Part shown: piece after piece, positions 25,580 to 33,645 of the stretch | How positions within the stretch are numbered: the stretch's first letter is position 1 | Layout of the letters: the number at the start of each line of letters is the position of its first letter | Assembly (NCBI GenBank): GCA_964472095.1 | Contig: CAYYIV010000005.1 | Location: 62,001 to 126,000, forward strand | Reading direction: 5' to 3' | DNA length: 64,000 nucleotides | Origin: Pelagibius sp964472095 | Lineage (GTDB): Bacteria > Pseudomonadota > Alphaproteobacteria > Kiloniellales > Kiloniellaceae | Position numbers and translations under genes: made by a program | The notes under the pieces: generated by a model | What the model was told of the DNA's origin: nothing | What the model saw: the letters and a program-made list of their open reading frames with translations, nothing else | Databases searched by the model: none

Positions 25580-27157
25580 TCAGGCCAGCCTGTCGGAGAG
25601 CACGAAGGCGGCCCGTTCGGCGGCATCGAGCTGGGCGATGAGGCCCTGCTCCCAGGCCAGGTAGCGGCGCGAAGACTCGAGATTGCCGTCGTGGCGATCA
25701 TGCACAAAGAACAGAAAGTCGATGGCTTCCTCGGATAACGGCACCTCCGGGCTGACCTCAAGTGCCGCGCCCGCTGCCGTCAGGGCAGCTTGCCCCCCCG
25801 CAACGGCGTAGACCGCGGCAAAGCCGAAGGCAGCAAGGTCCTTGGCCGCCGTTGCCGTCACCTCATCCGCGCCGATGAGATAGACCGGCTGACCCGGGTC
25901 GAGCCCGAGCCGGCCGAGCCGCGGGCGGATGCCCCAGAGCGCCCCGGCGACATGGCTTTCCCGATAGGCCAAAGAGCCGCGCAGGTCGACGAAACACCCG
26001 CGCCGCTCGCTCGCAGCCGCCAGGGCCTCGGCCGCGGCGATGGAGGCGACCGGAGGCAACGGTGCCGCGCCGGCCGCAGGGGCGAGCGTACGCAGCGCGT
26101 CGTCGAGGCGCGCGACGGCGACCTCGTAGCCGAGCTGGCGCAGCCAGAAGGCCGCGATGGCCCCGCGCAGGCCGAGGTCGTCGAGCAGCACCAGACGCGC
26201 ATGACGCACGCCGACCCATTGATCGGTCGCCTGCACCAGCTGGCCGGAAAGCGCCGGCTGGAAGGCCGGTGCCGGATCGGCGGCGATCTCCTCCGGCGTG
26301 CGCAGGTCGAAGAGATAGGTGGTGTGGCTGCCGTCGGCCCGCCAGGATTCGATCTCCTCATGGCCGAAGGTGGCGATGCCGCGGTCAGCGAGCAGCGCTT
26401 CGGCGCGGGCCTCGGTCGCGGCGGCGGCGATGGCATCGAGCGCCGGGTAAGGCGCCGCACGGTTGCCGCGCTCGAGCTGGAAGCCCGCCAGCTGCCAGCC
26501 CTGGGTGCCGTTCTCCAGCGCATAGACCGGCGCCTCGATGCCGGCGAGGCGAAGGCCCAGCACGCCGACGATGCCGCGGGTGCGTCCTGCGCAGGTGACC
26601 ACTACCGGCGCCGCCGGATCGGTCACCGCCGCCGGGAAGCGGTGCGCGAGCTCGCCGTTGGGCAGGCAGACGGCGCCCGGCACGCGCAGCTTGGCGTACT
26701 CCGCCGGCGGCCGGGCGTCGAAAAGGCGAAACTTGCGCCCCTCATCCTGCCAGCTCTTCAGCGTCGCTGCATCGACGGTACTCGGGTGCCAGGCGTGCTC
26801 GGCCAGTTCGCCGAGGGTCTTAGAAGGTACGTTGACACCCTGGAAGAGGGTGTAACCCGCCACCGCCCAGGCCGGCGTACCACCCTCGATCCACAGTACA
26901 TTGCCGTAGCCGAGTTCCTTCAGCACGGCCGCCGCGCGCTCCGCGACGCCGTCGCCGCCGTCGATCAGTAGCACCCGCACGTCGCGCCGCGGCACCAGGG
27001 CGGCGATGCGCGCCTCCAGGGTGCTATAGGGACAGGGAATGGCAAAGAGCGGGTGCCCGTCGCCAAACTCACCCGCCTCACGGAGGTCGAGAAAGGCGAT
27101 CTCGGCCCCGTCATGGACCAGGGACTTCGCTGCCGCGGCGGAAATCTCACGGCTCAC
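25580..27157 (-). CDS. Multi-domain rhodanese-like protein
   Basis: 525 residues from GTG 27157, whose GTGA overlaps the hydrolase stop. Four rhodanese-like units follow one another: about 1-110, 120-220, 245-360 and 375-480, each with a DLR/DAR-type strand (AFLDLREAGEF, RLFDARPPAEY, YLFDLRTPEE, CFVDLRGSLAY). Only the second has an active-site Cys (about 189, in VVVTCAGRTRGI); the others have Asp or Gly at this loop. It may be a persulfide-transfer or binding protein. Pairing with the hydrolase implies a joint role, but no specific reaction can be named. Confidence 0.85.
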   Translation of the reverse strand: MSREISAAAAKSLVHDGAEIAFLDLREAGEFGDGHPLFAIPCPYSTLEARIAALVPRRDVRVLLIDGGDGVAERAAAVLKELGYGNVLWIEGGTPAWAVAGYTLFQGVNVPSKTLGELAEHAWHPSTVDAATLKSWQDEGRKFRLFDARPPAEYAKLRVPGAVCLPNGELAHRFPAAVTDPAAPVVVTCAGRTRGIVGVLGLRLAGIEAPVYALENGTQGWQLAGFQLERGNRAAPYPALDAIAAAATEARAEALLADRGIATFGHEEIESWRADGSHTTYLFDLRTPEEIAADPAPAFQPALSGQLVQATDQWVGVRHARLVLLDDLGLRGAIAAFWLRQLGYEVAVARLDDALRTLAPAAGAAPLPPVASIAAAEALAAASERRGCFVDLRGSLAYRESHVAGALWGIRPRLGRLGLDPGQPVYLIGADEVTATAAKDLAAFGFAAVYAVAGGQAALTAAGAALEVSPEVPLSEEAIDFLFFVHDRHDGNLESSRRYLAWEQGLIAQLDAAERAAFVLSDRLA

Positions 27158-28080
27158 GCTTGCGGCTCCTTCGGCTCCTGGCCGGCGAAGAAAGCCTGGA
27201 AGGCGTCGAGGATCAGATCCGGCCGCTGCTCGGCCGGATAGTGGCCGGTCGGCACCACGAAGCCGCGCAGGTCGTCGGCCCATTCGGACCAGGCCTCCAG
27301 CGGCTTGAAGTGGCGACCGCAGTGGCTGTTCGAGCCCCAGATGACCAGGACCGGGCAAGCGAGCTTGCGCTTGCCGAAGTCGGCCTTGTCCATGTCGAAG
27401 TCGATGCCGACGGTGGCGCGATAATCCTCGCAGACCGCGTGTATCTGCGCCGGTGTGGTGCAGCGCTTGTACTCGGCCATGGCGCGAGGGTCGAAGATCG
27501 ACAGTCCGACCCCCTTCTTGTTCAGCTTGTAATCGATGTAGTAGTCGAGGTCGGCGGTCAGCAGCTTCTCCGGGAAGGGCGCCTTCTGGGCCATGAAGAA
27601 CCAGTGGTAGCTTTCCAGCCCCCAGCCGAGCGAGACCTGGGTCAGCACATGATAGGTCGGCACGATGTCGAGGGCGGCCACCCGCTCGATCGCCTGCGGG
27701 CGGTCGAGCGCCATGCGGAAGGCTACCCGGGCGCCGCGGTCGTGGCCGGCCACCGGAAAGCGCTCGAAGCCGAGCTGGCGCATGACCTCGAAATTGTCCT
27801 CGCCCATGGTGCGGAACGAGTAGGCGGCATGGTCCCCGCCGCCGGCCGGCTTGGCGCTGTCGCCATAGCCGCGCAGGTCCGGGGCCACCACGGTGTAGTC
27901 GCGCGCCAGCGCCGGGGCGACCTGATGCCAGCTCACATGGGTCAGCGGATTGCCGTGCAGAAGCAGCAGCGGTGGCCCCTCGCCGCCGACGGCAGCGTTG
28001 ATCTCGGCCCCGGCGGTCTGAAAGCGCCGGACCTCGAATCCGGGCAGAAGATCGGCGGCGGCCGAGGCGTCTGAGACCAT
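27154..28080 (-). CDS. Alpha/beta hydrolase, fluoroacetate/haloacetate dehalogenase-like
   Basis: 308 residues from ATG 28080. The oxyanion loop is LLHGNPLTHVSWH and the nucleophile elbow AGHDRGARVA (Asp about 114). A second acid (about 138 in ALDIVP) and His about 280 (GHYPAEQRP) complete the triad. The fluoroacetate-dehalogenase pocket appears conserved: Arg 115 and 118, His-Trp at 159-160 (ESYHWFF) and Tyr 220 (CEDYRA). The family hydrolyses C-F or C-Cl bonds of haloacetates, but some members are ester or epoxide hydrolases. It has no signal peptide. The gene is divergent from an enolase-superfamily gene, with a palindromic operator between them. Confidence 0.88.
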   Translation of the reverse strand: MVSDASAAADLLPGFEVRRFQTAGAEINAAVGGEGPPLLLLHGNPLTHVSWHQVAPALARDYTVVAPDLRGYGDSAKPAGGGDHAAYSFRTMGEDNFEVMRQLGFERFPVAGHDRGARVAFRMALDRPQAIERVAALDIVPTYHVLTQVSLGWGLESYHWFFMAQKAPFPEKLLTADLDYYIDYKLNKKGVGLSIFDPRAMAEYKRCTTPAQIHAVCEDYRATVGIDFDMDKADFGKRKLACPVLVIWGSNSHCGRHFKPLEAWSEWADDLRGFVVPTGHYPAEQRPDLILDAFQAFFAGQEPKEPQA

Positions 28081-28103
28081 GGCAAAAAAGCTCCATTTTC
28101 GTG

Positions 28104-28120
28104 TTGTCAATTGTTGACAA
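28104..28120. promoter_or_regulatory. Palindromic operator between hydrolase and enolase-superfamily genes
   Basis: TTGTCAATTGTTGACAA: perfect 7-base arms around TTG, and it also contains the 10-base palindrome TTGTTGACAA (28111-28120). It lies in the 89-base divergent gap, so one bound regulator could control both directions. It is the best copy of the TTGT-NN-ACAA motif in the window. Confidence 0.65.
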
Positions 28121-28169
28121 TCATACGGGCTTCTCCGATTGTTCGGCAAGCCCAGGATTGGAGAGGTCG

Positions 28170-29282
28170 ATGAAAATCAAGGACATCCGAGCGAGCCTCC
28201 ACGGCTTTTCCATCACCATTCCGCTGCTGGACGGCCGCGTCCAGGGCTACGGCCGCGAGGAGCAGACGCACTTCGTGTTCTGCGAGGTGGAGACCGACGA
28301 GGGCCACGTCGGCTACGGCCTGACCGGCCACTTTCTCGCCAAATCGGTGATCGCCGCCCTGCACGAGCACGTGCTGCCCGTGGTGCGCGACATGGACCCG
28401 CGCGACATTGAGGCGATCCACCAGAAGGTCTGGCGCCGGCTCAATCCGCGCGCGATGACCGGGACGGTCTCCATGGCGCTCTCCTGCCTCGACATCGCGA
28501 TCTGGGACATCATGGGCAAGGCCGAGGGCCGCTCTATCGCCGCCCTGCTCGGCAATGCACGCCAGAGAGTGCCCGCCTACTGCACCTTCGGCTTTCCGCA
28601 GTACGACCTCGACCTGCTGGGCGAGGCGGCACGCCTGCACGTGAAGAACGGCTTCACCGCCCTGAAATCCGTAGTCGCTGTCGACAAGGGCGGCTGGCGC
28701 GAGGATGCCCGGCGCGTGCGCGCGATCCGCGCGGCCGTCGGCGACGATGTCGACCTGATGATCGACGCCAACTACCTCTTCACTCCGGTGGAGGCCAAGT
28801 ACCTCTGCCGCGAGATCGAGGACTGCAACCTCACCTGGTTCGAGGAGCCGCTGCAGCAGAACGACGCCCGCGCGCTCGCCGACCTCCGACGCTCCACCAA
28901 GATCCCCCTGGCCGCAGGCCAGATGGAGGGCCACCGCTGGCGCCTGCGCGAGTTCGTCGAGCACCAGGCGGTCGACATCCTGCAGCCCAACGTCACCTAC
29001 TGCGGCGGCTACACAGAAGCACGCAAGGTCGCCCACCTGGCGCAGATCTACAACCTGCCGATCGCCAACGGCGGCGGCTGGCCGCTGTTCAACATGCACC
29101 TCCTGGCCGGCATGATGAACGGTTGGATCGTCGAGTGGCACCTCGGCATGGTGGCGGTCGGCGAGACCCTCTTCACCGACGCGCCGCAGCCTGAGAACGG
29201 CTGGCTCACCATCCCCGACAGACCGGGCCTCGGCCTCACCCTCGACCGCGACGCCTGGCGCGAAACCCGGGTCGACGCCTAG
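28170..29282 (+). CDS. Mandelate racemase/muconate-lactonizing family protein
   Basis: 370 residues from ATG 28170 with GAGAGG just upstream; an in-frame GTG at 28101 lies inside the operator and is rejected. Enolase-superfamily features: Lys about 166 (TALKSV), metal ligands Asp about 199 (LMIDAN) and Glu about 225 (WFEEPLQ). The third position reads AAGQMEG, with Gln about 251 where Glu is usual. The C-terminal barrel strand ends ANGGGWP, without the mandelate-racemase His. It probably acts on a sugar acid or hydroxy-acid. It lies 41 bases before the D-tartrate dehydratase gene, probably in one transcript. Confidence 0.86.
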   Translation: MKIKDIRASLHGFSITIPLLDGRVQGYGREEQTHFVFCEVETDEGHVGYGLTGHFLAKSVIAALHEHVLPVVRDMDPRDIEAIHQKVWRRLNPRAMTGTVSMALSCLDIAIWDIMGKAEGRSIAALLGNARQRVPAYCTFGFPQYDLDLLGEAARLHVKNGFTALKSVVAVDKGGWREDARRVRAIRAAVGDDVDLMIDANYLFTPVEAKYLCREIEDCNLTWFEEPLQQNDARALADLRRSTKIPLAAGQMEGHRWRLREFVEHQAVDILQPNVTYCGGYTEARKVAHLAQIYNLPIANGGGWPLFNMHLLAGMMNGWIVEWHLGMVAVGETLFTDAPQPENGWLTIPDRPGLGLTLDRDAWRETRVDA

Positions 29283-29323
29283 AATTAGCTCTCTCCTTCC
29301 TCCAGCAAGCAAAAGGCCGCCTC

Positions 29324-30493
29324 ATGCGCATCGTCGACATCCGAGAAACCGTGGTTCCGATCTCCTCGCCGATCCGCAACGCCTACATCGACTTCTCGAA
29401 GATGACCGCCAGTGTGGTTGCCGTGGTGACCGACGTGCAGCGCGACGGCAAGCCAGTCGTCGGCTACGGCTTCAACTCCAACGGCCGCTACGCGGCCAGC
29501 GGCCTGCTGCGCGAGCGCTTCCTGCCGCGCCTCAAGGAGGCTGATCCGGCCGACCTGTTGAACGACGCCGGCGACAACCTCGACCCGCGCAAGATCTGGG
29601 CCACCATGATGTCCAACGAGAAGCCGGGCGGACACGGCGAGCGCTCGGTGGCAGTGGGCGTGGTCGACATGGCGGTGTGGGACGCCGTGGCCAAGATCGC
29701 CGGCGTGCCGCTCTATCGCTACCTCGCCGACACCGAGGGCGACGGCACGGTCGACGACAGCGTCTTCGTCTACGCCGCCGGTGGCTACTACTACCCGGGC
29801 AAGGACAACTCGGCCCTGCAGGAAGAGATGCGCCGCTACCGCGGCATGGGTTACGAAGTCGTGAAGATGAAGATCGGCGGCGCCCCGCTGGAGGACGACA
29901 TCAAACGCATCGAGGCGGTGCTGGAGGTGGTCGGCGAAGGCCGCTGCCTGGCAGTGGACGCGAATGGGCGCTTCGACCTCGAGACCGCGATCGCCTACGC
30001 CGAAGCGATGGAGCCCTACAAGCTGTTCTGGTACGAGGAGGCGGGCGATCCGCTCGACTACGCCCTGCAGGCCGAACTCGCCGGGCACTACAGCGGACCC
30101 ATGGCGACCGGCGAGAACCTGTTTTCCCACCAGGACGCGCGCAACCTGTTGCGCCACGGCGGCCTGCGCCCGGACCGCGACTGGCTGCAGTTCGACTGCG
30201 CGCTCAGCTACGGCCTCGTCGAGTACCTGCGCACCCTGGCGCTGATCGGCGACTACGGCTTTACCAGCCGCAACATCGTGCCGCACGGCGGCCACCAGCT
30301 GTCCCTCAATATCGCCGCGGGCCTGAAGCTCGGCGGCAACGAGTCCTACCCGGAGGTTTTCGCACCCTTCGGCGGCTTCGCCGACGACACCAGGGTGGAG
30401 AACGGCCGCATTCCGCTGCCCGACGCGCCGGGCATCGGCTTCGAGAGGAAGTCGGCGCTGATCGCCTGCCTGCGCGAGGCGACCACTACCTGA
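29324..30493 (+). CDS. tarD: D(-)-tartrate dehydratase
   Basis: 389 residues, the length of the characterised Bradyrhizobium enzyme as I recall it. It converts D-tartrate to oxaloacetate. The sequence tracks that enzyme closely: ISSPIRNAYIDF, NEKPGGHGERSVAVG, FVYAAGGYYYPGK. Catalytic and metal residues fall one position from the published ones: Lys 181 and 183 (VVKMKIGG), Asp 212 (VDANG), Glu 238 (WYEE), Glu 264 (TGEN), His 321 (VPHGGHQ). With two TctCBA systems and a tartrate-type dehydrogenase nearby it supports tartrate use. Confidence 0.94.
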   Translation: MRIVDIRETVVPISSPIRNAYIDFSKMTASVVAVVTDVQRDGKPVVGYGFNSNGRYAASGLLRERFLPRLKEADPADLLNDAGDNLDPRKIWATMMSNEKPGGHGERSVAVGVVDMAVWDAVAKIAGVPLYRYLADTEGDGTVDDSVFVYAAGGYYYPGKDNSALQEEMRRYRGMGYEVVKMKIGGAPLEDDIKRIEAVLEVVGEGRCLAVDANGRFDLETAIAYAEAMEPYKLFWYEEAGDPLDYALQAELAGHYSGPMATGENLFSHQDARNLLRHGGLRPDRDWLQFDCALSYGLVEYLRTLALIGDYGFTSRNIVPHGGHQLSLNIAAGLKLGGNESYPEVFAPFGGFADDTRVENGRIPLPDAPGIGFERKSALIACLREATTT

Positions 30494-30495
30494 AA

Positions 30496-31479
30496 TTAGA
30501 TGCCGAGACGGGCCATCTGCTTTTCGGGGTAGCGAGTACCCTCCAGGGCGCCGACGGGAAAGGCCTGCGAAAGGCTCGCCACTTCCTCAGTCGTCAGCTG
30601 CACATCGAGCGCCGAGAGGCAGTCCTTGAGGCTGGCGCGGCGCGAGCAGCCGGGCAGCGGCACCACGTCCTCACCCTGCGCCAGCAGCCAGGCGATGGCC
30701 ACCGCCGCCTGCGAGCGGGCTTTTGCCTCGGCAATCGCCGCCAGAGGCGCCAGGCGCGCGACATTGCGGTCGATGTTTCCGCTCTTGAAACGCGGCATGT
30801 CATTGCGCCGGTCGCTCTCCGCCAAGTCGCCCTGGGCCTTGTAGCGCCCGGTCAGCAGGCCGCGCGACAGCGGCGCATAGGCGACGAAGCCGATGCCGAG
30901 CCTCCGGCAGGTCGGCAGGATCTCCGCCTCGACGTCGCGCGTCGCCAGCGAGTACTCGGTCTGCAGCGCGGCGATCGGATGGGTCGCGTTGGCCCGCTCG
31001 ATGGTCTTGGCTCCGGCCTCCGAGAGGCCGAGGAAGCGGACCTTGCCGTCGCTCACCAGCTTCGCCATGGCCCCGACAGTTTCCTCGATCGGCACAGAAG
31101 GATCCATGCGGTGCAGGTAGAAGAGGTCGATGGTCTCGACGCCGAGGCGCTTCAAAGACTTTTCGCAGGCTTCGGCGACGTATTCCGGCCTGGCGTTCAC
31201 CGTGCGCGTGCCGTCGGCCAGGCGGACGTTGCCGAACTTGGTCGCCAGCACCACCTTGTCGCGGCGGCCGGCCAGCGCCCGGCCGACCAGCTCCTCGTTC
31301 TTGCCGCCGTTGTAGGCGTCCGCCGTGTCGATCATGGTGATCCCGGCGTCGATCGCCGCCTGGACCGTGCGCGCTGCCTCGTCCGGGTCCGGCTTGTCGT
31401 AGATCTGCGTCATGCCCATGCACCCGAGACCAAGGGCGGAGACCTTCAGACCTTGCTTGCCGAGACTGCGTTGCTCCAT
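30496..31479 (-). CDS. Aldo/keto reductase
   Basis: 327 residues. The AKR tetrad is present: Asp about 51 and Tyr about 56 (MIDTADAYNGG), Lys about 81 (LATKFG), His about 123 (YLHRMDP). The N-terminus (EQRSLGKQGLKVSALGLGCMGM) is that of the YakC/Gcy-like AKRs that reduce aldehydes with NADPH. It lies 32 bases after tctA2 on the same strand, so it is probably the last gene of the tctCBA2 operon. Its stop is two bases from the convergent tarD stop. Confidence 0.92.
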   Translation of the reverse strand: MEQRSLGKQGLKVSALGLGCMGMTQIYDKPDPDEAARTVQAAIDAGITMIDTADAYNGGKNEELVGRALAGRRDKVVLATKFGNVRLADGTRTVNARPEYVAEACEKSLKRLGVETIDLFYLHRMDPSVPIEETVGAMAKLVSDGKVRFLGLSEAGAKTIERANATHPIAALQTEYSLATRDVEAEILPTCRRLGIGFVAYAPLSRGLLTGRYKAQGDLAESDRRNDMPRFKSGNIDRNVARLAPLAAIAEAKARSQAAVAIAWLLAQGEDVVPLPGCSRRASLKDCLSALDVQLTTEEVASLSQAFPVGALEGTRYPEKQMARLGI

Positions 31480-31511
31480 GACCTTTTCATTCCCTAGCAG
31501 GAAGTGCTGAC

Positions 31512-33032
31512 TTAAGCCTCACGCGCCCGCGTGTGGCCCCGGCGCTTGCGCCAGGCGTTGAGGTAGGGCAGTGCGATGGAAATGAACAGCATCGCCCAGA
31601 GGATGTTGCCCAGCGTCGAGGAGAACAGCACCAGAGGGTCGCCGCCGCCGATCCTGAGCGCCCGAAGGTAGGACTGCTCGACCAGCGGGCCGAGGATGAC
31701 GCCGATGAGGATCGCCGCCACATGGTACCCAGTCTTGCGGGCAATGTAGCCGATGAGGCCGAAGGCCAGCGCGAGCCACATATCGAAGAGGTATTCGCGC
31801 GGCGCGAAGGCGCCGACGATGACGAAGGTGGTGATCAGCGGTGCCAGGAATTTGGTCGGCACCAGCGTCACCCGCGACATGTAGCGCGCCATCGGCAGGA
31901 TGGCCGCGATCATGAAGATGTAGGCGACCACCATCGACATGAAGACGCCGTAGGCGAGCTCGGGGCTTTCGATGAAGAGTCGCGGCCCCAGCGGTACGGC
32001 GTGGTATTGCAATACGATGAGCATGACCGCGGCGGTGCTGCCGCCCGGTATACCGAGTGCCAGCAGCGGCACCAGGGTGCCGGAAGTGACGCCGTTGTTC
32101 GCGGCCTCCGGCGCGATCACGCCGGCCGGATGGCCGGTGCCGTACTTCTCCGGCGTCTTGGAGAAGACCCGCGACTGCTGGTAGGCGACGAAGGCGGCGA
32201 TCGAGGCGCCGGCGCCCGGGGTGACACCGATCACCAGCCCGATGATCGAGGTCCAGATCACCTCCCACCAATGCTTCATCGCCTGGAGCAGGCCGTCGAT
32301 AGCGTCCTTCCAGGTCGCCTTCTGCATGCGCTCCTGGCCGGAGCGGTTGAGAATCGTCTCCTGCTCGATCATCACGAAAGCTTCGGAGAGCGCGAAGAGG
32401 CCGATCAGCGCCGGGATCAGCGGCACGCCGTCGAACAGCTCCAGAAAGCCGAAGGTGCCGCGCGGCGCGGCGTAGATGTGGTCCGCCCCCATGGCGCCGA
32501 GGATGAGCCCAAAGAAGCCGGCGATGAGGCCCTTCAGCGTGTCCTGGGCCGCGATCACGGCGATCAGCGTCAGGCCGAACAGCATGACGACGACCATCTC
32601 GACGCTGTGCATGTAATAGCCGACGCGCGCCAGGTAGGGCATGGCGAAGAGGGTGATGATCGAGGTGATGAGGCCGCCGAAGACCGAGGCGAAGAAGCAG
32701 AGCACCAGCGCCTGCTGGCCGCGGCCCTGCTGTGCCATGGGATGGCCGTCCAGCGTGGTCGCCGCGGCGCCGCCGGTGCCGGGAATGTTCACCAGGATGG
32801 CCGGAATGCCGCCGCCGAGATGCGAGGCGGCATAGAGGGCGATCATGAAGGTGAGGCCAATCTCCACGTTCACCGCCAGGGTGAAGGGCAGCAGGATGAT
32901 GATGGTGTTATGCGCGGCAAAGCCGGGGATAGCGCCCATGATGATGCCGAGGATCACCGCAGGAACGATCACCCACCAGAGGCTGAATGAGTGGGCGAAG
33001 AGCTGCCAGAAGAAGTCAAAACCGATATCCAT
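31512..33032 (-). CDS. tctA: Tripartite tricarboxylate transporter large permease 2
   Basis: 506 residues, polytopic. Family segments: GIIMGAIPGFAAHNTIIIL, VNIPGTGGAAATTLDGHPMAQQG, IGVTPGAGASIAAFVAYQQ and LALGIPGGSTAAVML. It is clearly diverged from tctA1, so the two systems probably have different substrates rather than being a recent duplication. Fifteen bases separate it from tctB2. Confidence 0.95.
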   Translation of the reverse strand: MDIGFDFFWQLFAHSFSLWWVIVPAVILGIIMGAIPGFAAHNTIIILLPFTLAVNVEIGLTFMIALYAASHLGGGIPAILVNIPGTGGAAATTLDGHPMAQQGRGQQALVLCFFASVFGGLITSIITLFAMPYLARVGYYMHSVEMVVVMLFGLTLIAVIAAQDTLKGLIAGFFGLILGAMGADHIYAAPRGTFGFLELFDGVPLIPALIGLFALSEAFVMIEQETILNRSGQERMQKATWKDAIDGLLQAMKHWWEVIWTSIIGLVIGVTPGAGASIAAFVAYQQSRVFSKTPEKYGTGHPAGVIAPEAANNGVTSGTLVPLLALGIPGGSTAAVMLIVLQYHAVPLGPRLFIESPELAYGVFMSMVVAYIFMIAAILPMARYMSRVTLVPTKFLAPLITTFVIVGAFAPREYLFDMWLALAFGLIGYIARKTGYHVAAILIGVILGPLVEQSYLRALRIGGGDPLVLFSSTLGNILWAMLFISIALPYLNAWRKRRGHTRAREA

Positions 33033-33047
33033 TGCCCGGAGCCTCGC

Positions 33048-33557
33048 CTAGAACAGCCACTGCAGCAGCAGCTCGATCGGGCCCTTGGGCAGGCGCGTGT
33101 CGAGAGCCACGATGAAGAAGACGTAGCCGACGCTGCCGGCCAGCAAGGGGATCAGGATCAGCGGCTTCAAGGAACGCACGCCGAGCAGCCACATAGACGA
33201 AGCGAGGAACAGCACCACCGTCAGCGTGAAGCCGAGCCAGGGCATCAGCAGGATATTGCCCGCCGTCAGCGCGACGAAGAGGGCGCGCACCACCAGCTTG
33301 CCCCGCGGCGTGGTGATCCCGGTAGCGCGCAGCGTCACCTCGCCGCGTCGCAGCCGCAGGACGGTACGCACCAGCAGGGCCGCGACCAGCAGCCAGATCA
33401 TCGCCGCGATGAAGGTGCCGTTCATCTGGGCTTCCCACGGGAATTCCCTGATGGTGTAGACGTAGTAGGCCGCGTAGGCGGCGGCCATCAGCGGCAGGAT
33501 GAGATCGGCACCGATGCCCTTGCGGTAGGGATGCTTTTCTTCGTGTTCGTCGTCCAT
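33048..33557 (-). CDS. tctB: Tripartite tricarboxylate transporter small membrane subunit 2
   Basis: 169 residues from ATG 33557; the upstream TTG at 33572 is less likely. Four hydrophobic segments in two pairs match TctB topology. Its charged N-terminus (MDDEHEEKHPYRKG) is cytoplasmic. Located between tctC2 (88-base gap) and tctA2. Confidence 0.87.
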   Translation of the reverse strand: MDDEHEEKHPYRKGIGADLILPLMAAAYAAYYVYTIREFPWEAQMNGTFIAAMIWLLVAALLVRTVLRLRRGEVTLRATGITTPRGKLVVRALFVALTAGNILLMPWLGFTLTVVLFLASSMWLLGVRSLKPLILIPLLAGSVGYVFFIVALDTRLPKGPIELLLQWLF

Positions 33558-33645
33558 GGGCACCTCGATCAACCTCGGCGGGCGGGCGGCCTTGCGGCCG
33601 CCGCACCCGCTACAGAGGTTTCTTCAGGGAATCCGACGCTTAGGG

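Noticed and set aside
27158..28120. Apparent fusion of the hydrolase region with the rhodanese protein in one 846-codon frame
   Set aside because: The upstream part is a shifted frame of the hydrolase gene with low-complexity composition; the GTG at 27157 overlapping the hydrolase stop explains the real start.
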